The notes under the pieces were generated by a model. That model saw only the letters and a list, made by a program, of their open reading frames with translations. It did no database searches and had not been told where the DNA came from. This document shows positions 16,620-25,202 of a DNA stretch of 64,000 bases, one piece after another. The stretch is taken from positions 62,001 to 126,000 of the forward strand of contig CALHIM010000007.1 in NCBI GenBank assembly GCA_938030735.1. Reading direction: 5' to 3'. The position numbers were made by a program, and so were the translations under genes. The DNA comes from an uncultured bacterium (GTDB lineage Bacteria; Patescibacteriota; Saccharimonadia; Saccharimonadales; Saccharimonadaceae). Position 1 is the stretch's first letter. The number at the start of each line of letters is the position of its first letter.

Positions 16620-16981
16620 AAAAAATTTTAATTATTGAAGATAATACAATCTTGGCAGATAATTTTGAAATAATTTTGCGTTCAAATTTTTTAATTTCAA
16701 AAATTAATTCTGCACAAAAAGCAATATTAGAGATTGATAGAAGTTTGCCAGACTTAATTTTTCTTGATATTTTGCTTGAAGGGCATTCGGCTTTTGCTCT
16801 TTTAAATGAATTGCAGAGCTATGCTGATACGGCAAAAATTCCAGTGGTGATTTGCTCAGATTTAGCAAATGAAATAGATTTCGAAAGTTTAAAATTATTC
16901 AATGTTCGCCATATTTTTGATAAATCGCAGGTTTCACCAAAAGAAATTCGCACAAAAATTAAGGAGATTTTAGGTGAATAA
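16616..16981 (+). CDS. Stand-alone response-regulator receiver domain
   Basis: 121 residues with the receiver fold: acidic pocket IIEDN, phosphoacceptor Asp in LIFLDILLEG near residue 52, and the conserved Lys in FDKSQ. No output domain is attached, so it probably signals by protein contact or as a phosphate relay with the kinase immediately upstream. It starts with GTG in a GTGA overlap with the kinase stop. Confidence 0.87.
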   Translation: MKKILIIEDNTILADNFEIILRSNFLISKINSAQKAILEIDRSLPDLIFLDILLEGHSAFALLNELQSYADTAKIPVVICSDLANEIDFESLKLFNVRHIFDKSQVSPKEIRTKIKEILGE

Positions 16982-17645
16982 TTCACGCAAAAAAACTCTG
17001 GCTATAGTTTTGCGGCGAACTGATTTTGGCGAGGCTGACCGAATTATAAATTTATTGACTCCAAGTGGCAAGCAGGCGGCAATTGCACGTGGCGTTCGAA
17101 AGCCAAAATCTAAATTAGCTGGTGGAATTGAGTTTTTTTCGCTGAATGAAGTGGTTTTAATTGAAGGAAAAAGCGAAATGAAAACGCTTTCTTCAGCGCG
17201 AATGTGCGAGTTTTTTGGTGAAATTTTGAAAGATTTTGAAAGAACTGATTTTGCCTACCAAACAATTAAAAAGGTTTCGAATCTTTGCGAACATATTGAA
17301 TCGGCTGAATTTTTCGAAATTTTGTTAAAAGTCTTTCGCAGTTTGAACGATTTTGAAATCAGCTTAGATTTGGTTCGAAAATGGTTTATTCTTAAAATTG
17401 CAGAATTTTCTGGCGATGAAATTAATCTTGAAACAGATAAAAATGGCAAGAAATTGCAGGCAAATTTAAAATATGACTTTGATTTTTATGATAAGGTTTT
17501 TGTGGAAAGTTTTAGCGGTAAATTTGATGCAAATGATATTAAATTTTTGAGGCTAATGGTTTCAAGCGAGCCAAAAGTTGTCTCAAAAATTAAAGGTTGT
17601 GATATTTTTTTGAACAAAATTGAAGAGATAGTTCCAAGATTTTAA
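16974..17645 (+). CDS. recO: DNA repair protein RecO
   Basis: RecO loads RecA onto SSB-coated single-stranded DNA with RecR. The N-terminal OB-fold shows AIVLRRTDFGEADRIINLLTP and IARGVRKPKSKLAGG, followed by a helical domain. The Cys zinc-finger region found in many RecO proteins is absent. It starts with GTG preceded by AAGGAG and overlaps the receiver gene by eight bases, so a repair gene is embedded in a signalling operon. Confidence 0.9.
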   Translation: MNNSRKKTLAIVLRRTDFGEADRIINLLTPSGKQAAIARGVRKPKSKLAGGIEFFSLNEVVLIEGKSEMKTLSSARMCEFFGEILKDFERTDFAYQTIKKVSNLCEHIESAEFFEILLKVFRSLNDFEISLDLVRKWFILKIAEFSGDEINLETDKNGKKLQANLKYDFDFYDKVFVESFSGKFDANDIKFLRLMVSSEPKVVSKIKGCDIFLNKIEEIVPRF

Positions 17646-17670
17646 AATAGGCTTTCGAAAGTCTATTTTT
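17644..17670. terminator. Terminator after recO built around TTTCGAAA
   Basis: AAAATAGGCTTTC and GAAAGTCTATTTT pair along 13 positions with one G-U, making a near-palindrome with TTTCGAAA at its centre and T-rich ends on both strands. Confidence 0.75.
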
Positions 17671-17674
17671 GTTA

Positions 17675-17703
17675 TTTACTTTTAAAAAAGAAAGTGGTAT
17701 AAT
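17675..17703 (+). promoter_or_regulatory. Promoter of the first surface protein
   Basis: TTTACT (17675-17680), 17 bp spacer and TATAAT (17698-17703). It is nearly the same as the promoter at 19130-19158, as part of a duplicated upstream segment. Confidence 0.7.
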
Positions 17704-17746
17704 AATTTTAAGCATAAGTGTTTATATAATTAAAAAGGGAGAAAAA

Positions 17747-19108
17747 ATGAATTTTCGAAGTAAAATAACAATTTTCATTCTTGCTGCGTTGTTTTCTGCA
17801 GTTAACTTCGGAATAGCTTTTGCAGTAGATCCACCCAAACATATTAAAGGTGTTAAAACTAGTGTATTGAAAGCAGATTGGGATGGTGGTAAATATACAG
17901 ATCTTAGTTTAAACTTTAAGTTTACAGAAACCGTAAAAGCTGGCGATTATTTTTATGTTTATCAAAAAGGACTCTTAGATCTTCATAATAATTATAATAT
18001 AGAAAGAGACGGCAAGGTTGTTGCTGTTATGAGCGCTGAAAATCTAAATAAATCTAGGGTTGAATATTGGAAATATACTGAAGACCCTGCTGAGCTTGCA
18101 AAATTTGATAAATATACGATTGATGAAGCTATACCTTGGGTTTTATATAAGGTTAAATTTACTAATGAAGTAAATCAGGGCAATCTTACTGAAATGAATA
18201 TCAGCATTAAGAATAATAATGCAAGGATAATTTATCCTATTATTTCTCGCCCTTATACTTTTGATGGTTTTCTATCTGTCAATGATGAAGAAGTTTTAAG
18301 ACAACCAAACATTAAAATTAACCCTTGGCCAATTCAGAATATTCAATATAAGGATGAAGTTGGTTGTGGAAATGTAACTTTCAATAGTAAAATACTTAGA
18401 GGCAATTTAAACTATGGATATTCTACTTTAAATAGCTGGCGTGGACATAAGGTGATTATGAAAATGGCCGAAGATAGCTCTTTGAACTTTTTGTCTCCAT
18501 ATGAAAAGACTGAAACTAATGGAACTAATTTTATTAGAACAACTGAAAACCGGGTTAGTGCTGATGGTATTATTATGATCAACGCTCCAAATAATGCAAA
18601 AATAAAATATCTCGGTATTGATGACAAAAATTTTGAAATTCATTTTCTAGAACAGAATAATCCAAAACGAAGCAGTGGTTTATACCCGCCAGTCGTATTG
18701 AACCCTAATCGAATTGATAGTGGTGATATCGATTTTAAGAAAGGAACAATTAATAACATTAAATATCATGTTCAGATTGTTGCGAGTGATGGTTCTATAG
18801 TTTATCAAAAAGATTGTGTTGCTCAGGGGACTATTCAGGGTGTAATAACTGATGCAGATATTGCCAAAATTAAAGAGGAACTAAAGAAAAAACCTTCATC
18901 AGAAACAACAGGTGATAAAAAAGATAAAAATAGCACAAATGATAAAAATGATACTAAAGAAGACCACAAGGATAATAAAGACATATCATCTGCTAAATCC
19001 CTAGAAGCTCCAAATACTGGTCTTCAACCTTCAGGTTATGGAATCATAATTGTTGGTTTCATGGTTCTATCATTGCTTGGATTTATCATTAAAAATAAGC
19101 TCGGCTAA
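17747..19108 (+). CDS. Secreted surface protein with APNTG sorting-like C-terminus (copy 1)
   Basis: 453 residues, adhesin-like but not assignable to a named family. The N-terminal signal peptide MNFRSKITIFILAALFS is followed by a beta-rich ectodomain (about 25-385), a Lys/Asp/Asn-rich spacer (about 390-425), then EAPNTG, a hydrophobic helix and a basic end (KNKLG). This resembles a sortase cell-wall signal with APNTG in place of LPXTG. Start chosen from GGGAG before ATG 17747; the frame is open further upstream. It is paralogous to the next gene along its length (EDSSLNF, KKGTINNIKY). TTCGAA words are almost absent. Confidence 0.78.
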   Translation: MNFRSKITIFILAALFSAVNFGIAFAVDPPKHIKGVKTSVLKADWDGGKYTDLSLNFKFTETVKAGDYFYVYQKGLLDLHNNYNIERDGKVVAVMSAENLNKSRVEYWKYTEDPAELAKFDKYTIDEAIPWVLYKVKFTNEVNQGNLTEMNISIKNNNARIIYPIISRPYTFDGFLSVNDEEVLRQPNIKINPWPIQNIQYKDEVGCGNVTFNSKILRGNLNYGYSTLNSWRGHKVIMKMAEDSSLNFLSPYEKTETNGTNFIRTTENRVSADGIIMINAPNNAKIKYLGIDDKNFEIHFLEQNNPKRSSGLYPPVVLNPNRIDSGDIDFKKGTINNIKYHVQIVASDGSIVYQKDCVAQGTIQGVITDADIAKIKEELKKKPSSETTGDKKDKNSTNDKNDTKEDHKDNKDISSAKSLEAPNTGLQPSGYGIIIVGFMVLSLLGFIIKNKLG

Positions 19109-19123
19109 AATACTGAGCTTATT
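19094..19123 (+). terminator. Stem-loop at the end of surface protein copy 1
   Basis: AATAAGCTC and GAGCTTATT form a perfect 9 bp stem overlapping the stop codon, but the T tract is poor, so it may only partly terminate or may protect the mRNA end. Confidence 0.5.
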
Positions 19124-19129
19124 ATACGA

Positions 19130-19158
19130 TTTACTTTTAAACAATAAAGTAGTATAAT
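19130..19158 (+). promoter_or_regulatory. Promoter of the second surface protein
   Basis: TTTACT (19130-19135), 17 bp spacer and TATAAT (19153-19158), homologous to the promoter of copy 1. Confidence 0.7.
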
Positions 19159-19210
19159 GGTTTTAAACATAAGTGTTATATTATAAAAAAGAGTTAAAAA
19201 AGGGAGAAAA

Positions 19211-20515
19211 ATGAATTTTCGAAGTAAAATAACAATTTTCATTCTTGCTGCGTTATTCTCGGTATTTAGCTTTGGTTCTTCGGCCTTTGCTGCTAAGGAT
19301 ATAGCCAGCCAGCTAAAGATTGAGCCTAAAAGCATTAAGAGCAGCGGGCGCGAGTGGTCTATTGATATCTCTGGCCAGAATGTTAAAGAAGGGGACTGGG
19401 CAACTTTTCGTGCTGAAAATATATCGTTGATTCCGGGTAATAGTGTTGACTTGAAATACAAGAATGATAAAATTGGTATTATTTCTGTAGATAAGATTTA
19501 TAGTGATGGGCACGGATTAAACGTTTCAAGTGTTGTTCGCAATGATGAAAATGCGAAACCAGGATCTACTGTCTGGCAGGGGAAAATTGTTTTCAATAAG
19601 AATATTGAAAAATATGCCGATTTTAAAACATCTATTTCTAACAATAATACTAATTATTTCTCATATGTAAATCGTGATGTTACTGTAGAAACTAAAATTA
19701 TTGGTAGCACCACTCTAAAAGGTGAAGATGTTAAACTTACGAAACAGCCTCTTATAAATATAAATAAGACAACTACCGGTCTTAGTGGGGGTCAATTTAA
19801 CTCTAACAGCGGTGGCTCTGTCTTTGGTCCAACTATAGTTTATTCTAAGAATGATCCTATCAAGGCTGGTTCTAAGATTAAGATTACTATGACTGAAGAT
19901 TCTTCGATCCGTTTTGATGACAAGACCTATCCTGTTGGCTCAACTGTATTGTTAAACAGAATGCGTGAAAGTATAACCGCTTCCACTCCTGTAAATAAAT
20001 ATGGCGTTTACTTTGTTGGTGGGCCTTCTATGGAGTTAAAGGTTGTTTCTCGCTCTGAGACTGAGATAGTTCTTGAATTTATTAAAGATGCACCCGCAGT
20101 AGACGGTATCTATAGGGGCTGGATTTCTTCTATAAAAGTGGTAGATGGCTCGGCTATTAAAAACGGAACGATCAATAATATTAAACATATAGTTGATTTA
20201 GTTGCCCCTAATGGAAACACTATTGATAAGAGGGGATTTAATGGAAGCGCGCCGATATTTGGTAGCAACGTAGAAACTTATGCCAAAATTCGCAAACCTG
20301 AAGCAAAGCCACAAAAACCTGCACCTGTACCAACTCCAGCTCAACCGCAACCGGCTGTTGAGGTTTCAAAAGATGAAAAGCCTTCAGAAGAGAAAGTTCA
20401 AGCTCCAAACACTGGTTTCGAAAAATCTCAGAATTTCATTATTTTAGCTTTTGCTGTTTTGGGCGTAACTACTGCAGTAGTTTTTCGCAAAAAATTGGCA
20501 AAAATAAAAATCTAA
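19211..20515 (+). CDS. Secreted surface protein with APNTG sorting-like C-terminus (copy 2)
   Basis: 434 residues. Its signal peptide is identical to copy 1 over the first 17 residues, and the DNA there is nearly identical, while the ectodomain has diverged strongly. Shared blocks remain: SISNNN, TEDSSIRF and KNGTINNIKH. A Pro/Lys-rich spacer (residues about 365-400) precedes QAPNTGF, a membrane helix and a Lys-rich end. GGGAG lies before the ATG. The role is probably cell-surface attachment or host contact, inferred only from architecture. Confidence 0.78.
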   Translation: MNFRSKITIFILAALFSVFSFGSSAFAAKDIASQLKIEPKSIKSSGREWSIDISGQNVKEGDWATFRAENISLIPGNSVDLKYKNDKIGIISVDKIYSDGHGLNVSSVVRNDENAKPGSTVWQGKIVFNKNIEKYADFKTSISNNNTNYFSYVNRDVTVETKIIGSTTLKGEDVKLTKQPLININKTTTGLSGGQFNSNSGGSVFGPTIVYSKNDPIKAGSKIKITMTEDSSIRFDDKTYPVGSTVLLNRMRESITASTPVNKYGVYFVGGPSMELKVVSRSETEIVLEFIKDAPAVDGIYRGWISSIKVVDGSAIKNGTINNIKHIVDLVAPNGNTIDKRGFNGSAPIFGSNVETYAKIRKPEAKPQKPAPVPTPAQPQPAVEVSKDEKPSEEKVQAPNTGFEKSQNFIILAFAVLGVTTAVVFRKKLAKIKI

Positions 20516-20533
20516 TTTTATAGCAATTTAAAT

Positions 20534-20563
20534 AAAAAGCTCTCGAAAAACGGGAGCTTTTTT
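20534..20563 (+). terminator. Terminator after the surface-protein pair
   Basis: AAAAAGCTC..CG and CG..GAGCTTTTT pair around AAAAA, followed by T residues. Confidence 0.8.
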
Positions 20564-20596
20564 GATATAATAGTTAAAAGGTTATACGGAGGAAAA

Positions 20597-21946
20597 ATGA
20601 AGAACGAAGATTTGATGGATAAAATTGTTAGTCTTGCTAAACGGCGTGGTTTTATTTGGCAGGGTAGTGAAGTTTATGGCGGAATGCGCGGAACTTGGGA
20701 TTACGGCCCACTCGGGCTAGCTTTAAAACGCAAAATCATGAACGAATGGTGGGATTTTTTTGTTGAAAATCGTGAAGATATGTTTGGCGTTGATGCCGCA
20801 ATCATCATGAATCCAAAAGTTTGGCAGGCAAGTGGCCATGCTGCAACTTTTGCCGACCCTTTGGTGGAAGATTTAAAAACAGGCGAGCGATATCGTGCTG
20901 ATCACCTTTTAAAAGATGCTGGAATTGAGGCAGAAGGCCTTTCGAACGAGAAAATTACTGAAATTATCCGTGAACAAGGCTTGAAATCGCCAAAAGGGAA
21001 TGAGCTTAGTGAAGTTCGAAGTTTTAATATGATGTTTCAAACTAATGTCGGCGCGGTGGTGAATGAAAATTCAACCGCATATCTTCGCCCAGAAACTGCT
21101 CAGGGAATTTTTACTAATTACAAAAATGTAGTTGATTCGTTCTATCCAAGCCTGCCATTTGGCCTTGCGCAACAAGGAAAAGCTTTTCGAAATGAGATTT
21201 CTCCCCGAGATTTTATTTTTCGTTCTCGTGAGTTTGAACAGATGGAGATTGAGTATTTTGTGGATCCTGAGAATTGGGAGACTGAATTTGAAAAATTGCT
21301 TAGTTTAGTTCGAAAATTCTTAACTGAAAAAATGGGCTTGCCACAAAATTCACTATATGAACTTGAAGTTTCAGAAGAAGACCGCGCGCATTATTCAAAG
21401 CGCACTGTTGATTTTGAATTTAATTATCCAATTGGCAAAGAAGAACTGATGGGGATTGCTTATCGCACTGATTTTGATCTTGCGAATATTCAGCGAGTGA
21501 GTGGCAAGAATATGGAATATACTGATAAGCAAACGCGTAAAAAGTTTATTCCTCATGTGATTGAACCGAGTTTTGGTGTTGAGCGGCTTTTGATGGCGGT
21601 TCTTTCGAATGCTTATCGCGAGGTTGAAACTGATGGTAAAACGCGTATTTTTTTGGCATTACCTGAAAATCTTGCTCCAACAAAAATCATTGTGGCGCCA
21701 CTTCTTAAAAATAAAGAAGCTTTGGTTGAAAAAGCACGAGAAATCTATCTTGAGCTTCGCCAAAAATATAAAAATGTCGAATTTGATTTGAGCGGAAAAG
21801 TTGGAAAAGTTTACGCCAAGGCCGATGAAATCGGTGTGCCAAAAGTTGTTGTGATTGATTTTGATACAATTGAGGGTGATGGCTTGGTGAGCGTTCGAAA
21901 TCGAGATGACGCCTCACAAATTCGTGTAAAATCGAGAGAGATTTAA
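20597..21946 (+). CDS. glyQS: Glycyl-tRNA synthetase, homodimeric type
   Basis: Charges tRNA-Gly. The single-chain class II enzyme shows WDYGPLG, motif 1 region VDAAIIMNPKVW, motif 2 FGLAQQGKAFRNEISPR with FRSREFEQME, motif 3 PSFGVERLL, and a C-terminal anticodon-binding domain. The 449-residue length fits the alpha2 type rather than the separate glyQ/glyS subunits. TATAAT at 20566-20571 and a strong GGAGG precede the ATG. Its stop overlaps the next start (TAATG). Confidence 0.96.
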   Translation: MKNEDLMDKIVSLAKRRGFIWQGSEVYGGMRGTWDYGPLGLALKRKIMNEWWDFFVENREDMFGVDAAIIMNPKVWQASGHAATFADPLVEDLKTGERYRADHLLKDAGIEAEGLSNEKITEIIREQGLKSPKGNELSEVRSFNMMFQTNVGAVVNENSTAYLRPETAQGIFTNYKNVVDSFYPSLPFGLAQQGKAFRNEISPRDFIFRSREFEQMEIEYFVDPENWETEFEKLLSLVRKFLTEKMGLPQNSLYELEVSEEDRAHYSKRTVDFEFNYPIGKEELMGIAYRTDFDLANIQRVSGKNMEYTDKQTRKKFIPHVIEPSFGVERLLMAVLSNAYREVETDGKTRIFLALPENLAPTKIIVAPLLKNKEALVEKAREIYLELRQKYKNVEFDLSGKVGKVYAKADEIGVPKVVVIDFDTIEGDGLVSVRNRDDASQIRVKSREI

Positions 21947-22746
21947 TGAAAAAAATTAGTTCATCGCAAAACCCTTTGGTTAAAAAACTTGTTCAACTTT
22001 CGAATAAACAAAGCTTTCGAAACAAACAGGGGGTAACTATTATTGAGGGCGTCCATTTGGCTAGTGAATGGCTTAAAACTTTTGGCTCGCCAGAGATTTG
22101 TGTTGTTTCAAGTTCTTCTAAAAGTTTCGAGGTTGAGCAAGTGATTAAAAAATGTAAAGAGCTCGGCGTTGAAATTGTTGAGCTTGAGCCGAATATTTAT
22201 ACCAAAATTAGCCCTGTAATTGAAGGCGTTGGAATACTTTTTGTTGTAAAAACATCAACTTTTCAAGATATTGACTTTCGAAAAGATACGATTTTTCTTG
22301 AAAAGATTCAAGATCCGGGTAATCTTGGCACGATTTTGCGTAGTGCGGTCGGTTTTGGCGTTGAACAAATTATTTGCTCGAAAGGGACTGTTTCGGCTTG
22401 GTCTCCAAAGGTGCTGCGATCTGGAATGGGGGCGCATTTTAAACTAAAAATTTTCGAAAACCAAGATTTAAATTTATTAGTTGATAAAATGCAAGTTCCA
22501 GTTTTTGCTACAAGTTTGAGGGCTGAAAAATTAATTTATGATGAGGATTTTACAACAAAAACGGCTTGGATTTTTGGTAATGAAGGTTCTGGTGTTTCTA
22601 GTGAGCTACTTTCAAAAATTGAAAATCAAGTAATGATTCCGCAGGTTGGCGAAATTGAAAGCTTAAATGTGGCAATGGCCGCTACGGTCTGTTTGGCAGA
22701 ACAATCTAGACAAAGGTTGAAGCATAAGCATCTTGGCGAAATCTAA
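21946..22746 (+). CDS. SpoU/TrmH-family RNA 2'-O-methyltransferase
   Basis: SAM-dependent ribose methylation of rRNA or tRNA. The 266 residues have an N-terminal substrate-binding domain (VTIIEGVHLASEW) and the SPOUT knot with LEKIQDPGNLGTILRSA (motif 1), IFGNEGSGVS (motif 2) and IPQVGEIESLNVAMA (motif 3). The target nucleotide cannot be read from sequence. It is joined to glyQS by a one-base overlap, placing it in a translation operon. Confidence 0.93.
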   Translation: MKKISSSQNPLVKKLVQLSNKQSFRNKQGVTIIEGVHLASEWLKTFGSPEICVVSSSSKSFEVEQVIKKCKELGVEIVELEPNIYTKISPVIEGVGILFVVKTSTFQDIDFRKDTIFLEKIQDPGNLGTILRSAVGFGVEQIICSKGTVSAWSPKVLRSGMGAHFKLKIFENQDLNLLVDKMQVPVFATSLRAEKLIYDEDFTTKTAWIFGNEGSGVSSELLSKIENQVMIPQVGEIESLNVAMAATVCLAEQSRQRLKHKHLGEI

Positions 22747-22767
22747 ATAATATGGTATAATCGAATC

Positions 22768-23325
22768 ATGAAGAAAGTTATCGTAAAGGCAAAAATTAAA
22801 AATAAGGTTGATTTTATTAAAAGAATAACGGATACGGGGCATGATTTTGGGCGAGTTATTTTTCAGAATGATCGCGTGTTTTTACCACGAGGTTTTCAGC
22901 CAAGCAGAAATTTACCAAAGTTAATGATTCGAACAGAGATTATTGATCCAAAACGCAAACCTTGGTATCAGTTAATTCAAAAGCGTCATATTGATGCTGA
23001 AAATGTTGATTTAATTCATGAAACGCCAGTTTTAAATTATTCTGAAACAGCGCATATTGTTCAGCAACTTGGTTTTGAAATGAAAATTGAGGTGCTTCGA
23101 AACCGTCAAAAGCTTCAAGTTGAGGATACTACTTTCTTTTTAGATGATGTTGAAGGATTGGGGACTTTCATTAAACTTGAACGAGAAGTAAAAAAAGGTG
23201 ATAATCCAGATACGATTCGCCAAGAATTGTGGGATGTTCTAGAAGTTCTAGGAATCGATAAAACTGCAGATTCACCAGAAAACTATACAGCACAGCTTCT
23301 TCGAAAGAAAAAAGCTAAAAAATAA
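22768..23325 (+). CDS. CYTH-domain protein with degenerate ExExK signature
   Basis: 185 residues resembling the class IV adenylate cyclase / thiamine-triphosphatase (CYTH) fold, seen in EVLRNRQKLQVEDTTFFLDDVEGLGTFIKLER. Family enzymes bind triphosphates through an N-terminal ExExK; here the matching segment reads VIVKAKIKNK, with the acidic positions replaced. It may therefore have altered substrate or metal binding. A TATAAT lies six bases before the ATG. The function remains open. Confidence 0.75.
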   Translation: MKKVIVKAKIKNKVDFIKRITDTGHDFGRVIFQNDRVFLPRGFQPSRNLPKLMIRTEIIDPKRKPWYQLIQKRHIDAENVDLIHETPVLNYSETAHIVQQLGFEMKIEVLRNRQKLQVEDTTFFLDDVEGLGTFIKLEREVKKGDNPDTIRQELWDVLEVLGIDKTADSPENYTAQLLRKKKAKK

Positions 23326-23329
23326 CTCA

Positions 23330-23353
23330 AAAATCACTCGAAAGGGTGATTTT
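23330..23353 (+). terminator. Terminator after the CYTH gene
   Basis: AAAATCAC TCGAAAGG GTGATTTT, a perfect 8 bp stem. Confidence 0.7.
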
Positions 23354-23374
23354 AGTTAAAATTTTTAAATAAGC

Positions 23375-23403
23375 TTGAACACTTTGAAAAAAGCTGGTAT
23401 AAT
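23375..23403 (+). promoter_or_regulatory. Promoter of ftsE-ftsX
   Basis: TTGAAC (23375-23380), 17 bp spacer and TATAAT (23398-23403), eight bases before the chosen ATG. Confidence 0.75.
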
Positions 23404-23411
23404 AAAAAGTG

Positions 23412-24095
23412 ATGATATTATTAGATCGTGTGACAAAAGTTTATGGTAATTCAAAAACTCCTGCGATTAACAGGGTTAGTCTTCATATTAAGCCAAAAGA
23501 GTTTGTTATTTTGGTTGGAACGAGTGGTGCGGGGAAATCTTCACTTTTAAAAATGCTCACTCGTGAAGAAAAGCAAACCAGCGGTAAAATTGTTGTTGGT
23601 GGAATTGATTATGACAAATTGCGAGATAAGGATATTCCACTTTTGCGGCGCCGAATTGGTGTGATTTTTCAAGATTTTAAGCTTTTGCCAAATCGAACTG
23701 TTTTCGAAAATGTAGCTTTTGCGCTTGAAATTGCCGGAATGACTAATCATGAGATTAAAGCGACTGTTCCAAAAGTTATTAAACTCGTTGGTCTTGAAGG
23801 AAAAGAGGGAAATTTTCCACATCAGTTAAGTGGTGGCGAAAGACAACGCGTAGCAATCGCCCGCGCAATTGCTCGCCAGCCAAAAATTCTAATTGCCGAC
23901 GAGCCAACAGGGAATCTTGACCCAAAGCATAGTTGGGATATTATTAGATTGCTTGAAAAAATTAATGACTACGGAACAACGGTAGTTCTAACTACACACA
24001 ATGTTGAAATTGTAAATAAACTTAAACGGCGTGTAATTACCTTAAACGGTGGAAAAATTACTCACGACCAATCGCAAGGGGAGTATAGGCAATAA
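23412..24095 (+). CDS. ftsE: Cell division ATP-binding protein FtsE
   Basis: ABC ATPase that works with FtsX to activate septal peptidoglycan hydrolases. Walker A GTSGAGKSS near residue 37, Q-loop VIFQDFKLLP, signature LSGGERQRVAIARA, Walker B ILIADEPTGNLD and the switch His in TTHNVE are all present. A GTG three bases upstream is an alternative start; ATG 23412 fits the promoter spacing for a leaderless mRNA. The stop overlaps the ftsX start by one base. Confidence 0.95.
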   Translation: MILLDRVTKVYGNSKTPAINRVSLHIKPKEFVILVGTSGAGKSSLLKMLTREEKQTSGKIVVGGIDYDKLRDKDIPLLRRRIGVIFQDFKLLPNRTVFENVAFALEIAGMTNHEIKATVPKVIKLVGLEGKEGNFPHQLSGGERQRVAIARAIARQPKILIADEPTGNLDPKHSWDIIRLLEKINDYGTTVVLTTHNVEIVNKLKRRVITLNGGKITHDQSQGEYRQ

Positions 24096-25126
24096 TGAGA
24101 GAGGAAAATTTAAAACACCATAAAAGTAAAGGCTCTCAAGCGCAGCAAGGTAGAAAAAAACAAAATTCGAAAGTTATTATGCAACAGAAACAGCGCCGCC
24201 GCAAAACTTTAACTCTTTGGCGAATTACAAAATATGGTGCAAATAGCTTTGTTCGAAATGCTTGGCTTTCGGTTGCTGCAACTGCTGTGATGACTGTTAC
24301 TTTGGTGATTATTTTCGGATCGCTCCTTGCGCGTTCAATTTTGATGGATACGGTTGATGACATTAAAAATAAAGTTGACATGTCTATCTATCTTAAAAAA
24401 GGTGTTTCAAATTCCGATATTGAGAAAATGAAAAAATCAATTAAAGATCTACCTTCAGTTACAGATATAACATACATTTCACCACAAGAGGCACGTGATA
24501 GATTTGCTCGAAAAAATTCGGCTGATGCGGATATTCGAAAAGCCTTAATTGAATCGAACAATGAATTTTTTGGAATTTTTAATGTTAAACTTGTGGATAT
24601 TTCGAATTCAACAGAGCTAAAAAATCTTGTTGAAAATAATAAGTTGATTAAATCGAATCTCGATCCAGATCATCCACCAACATATGCAAGTGATCGAAAC
24701 GAGATTATTAAAAATATCTCAAATACGATTAATTTTGCTGAAAAAGTTGGAATTTTAGCTGGCTCAATTTTTGTAATCATTGCTAGTTTAATTATTTTTA
24801 ATACAATTCGAATGGCTATTTTTAATCGTAGGGAAGAGATTTATATGATGAAATTGATTGGTGCAAATAAAAGTTTTATCGCTGGACCATTTTTGGTTGA
24901 AGCTATAATTTGCGGAACGATTGCAGCGATTTTGGCATCAATTATTGGATATTTGATTATTTTTCTTTCAAAGACCAAGCTTGAGACTTACGGAATTATC
25001 ATTTCGCCTGTAATTTCATTCTTGCAAATTTATGGATTTTTGGTTGTTCTGGGGTTGATATTTATCGGTTCATTTATCGGCGTTGTCTCAGCATTTACGG
25101 CAACAAGAAAATATCTAAAAATATAG
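24095..25126 (+). CDS. ftsX: Cell division protein FtsX
   Basis: Membrane partner of FtsE. A basic cytoplasmic N-terminus of about 60 residues leads to the first membrane helix, an extracellular domain (about residues 95-225) and three further helices (around 235, 275 and 315), with the FtsX signature INFAEKVGILAGSIFVIIASLIIFNTIR. It passes ATPase-driven motion to an extracellular hydrolase, here very likely the CHAP protein encoded next. Confidence 0.94.
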   Translation: MREENLKHHKSKGSQAQQGRKKQNSKVIMQQKQRRRKTLTLWRITKYGANSFVRNAWLSVAATAVMTVTLVIIFGSLLARSILMDTVDDIKNKVDMSIYLKKGVSNSDIEKMKKSIKDLPSVTDITYISPQEARDRFARKNSADADIRKALIESNNEFFGIFNVKLVDISNSTELKNLVENNKLIKSNLDPDHPPTYASDRNEIIKNISNTINFAEKVGILAGSIFVIIASLIIFNTIRMAIFNRREEIYMMKLIGANKSFIAGPFLVEAIICGTIAAILASIIGYLIIFLSKTKLETYGIIISPVISFLQIYGFLVVLGLIFIGSFIGVVSAFTATRKYLKI

Positions 25127-25134
25127 AAAGGGGC

Positions 25135-25163
25135 TTGTTTTTGAAAAAAGATTGTGATATAAT
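25135..25163 (+). promoter_or_regulatory. Promoter of the PcsB-like hydrolase
   Basis: TTGTTT (25135-25140), 17 bp spacer and TATAAT (25158-25163), separate from the ftsEX promoter, with a leader of about 35 bases. Confidence 0.65.
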
Positions 25164-25202
25164 CTATTTAGGAATAAATTTAAAATAAAAAGAAAAACAA
25201 CT

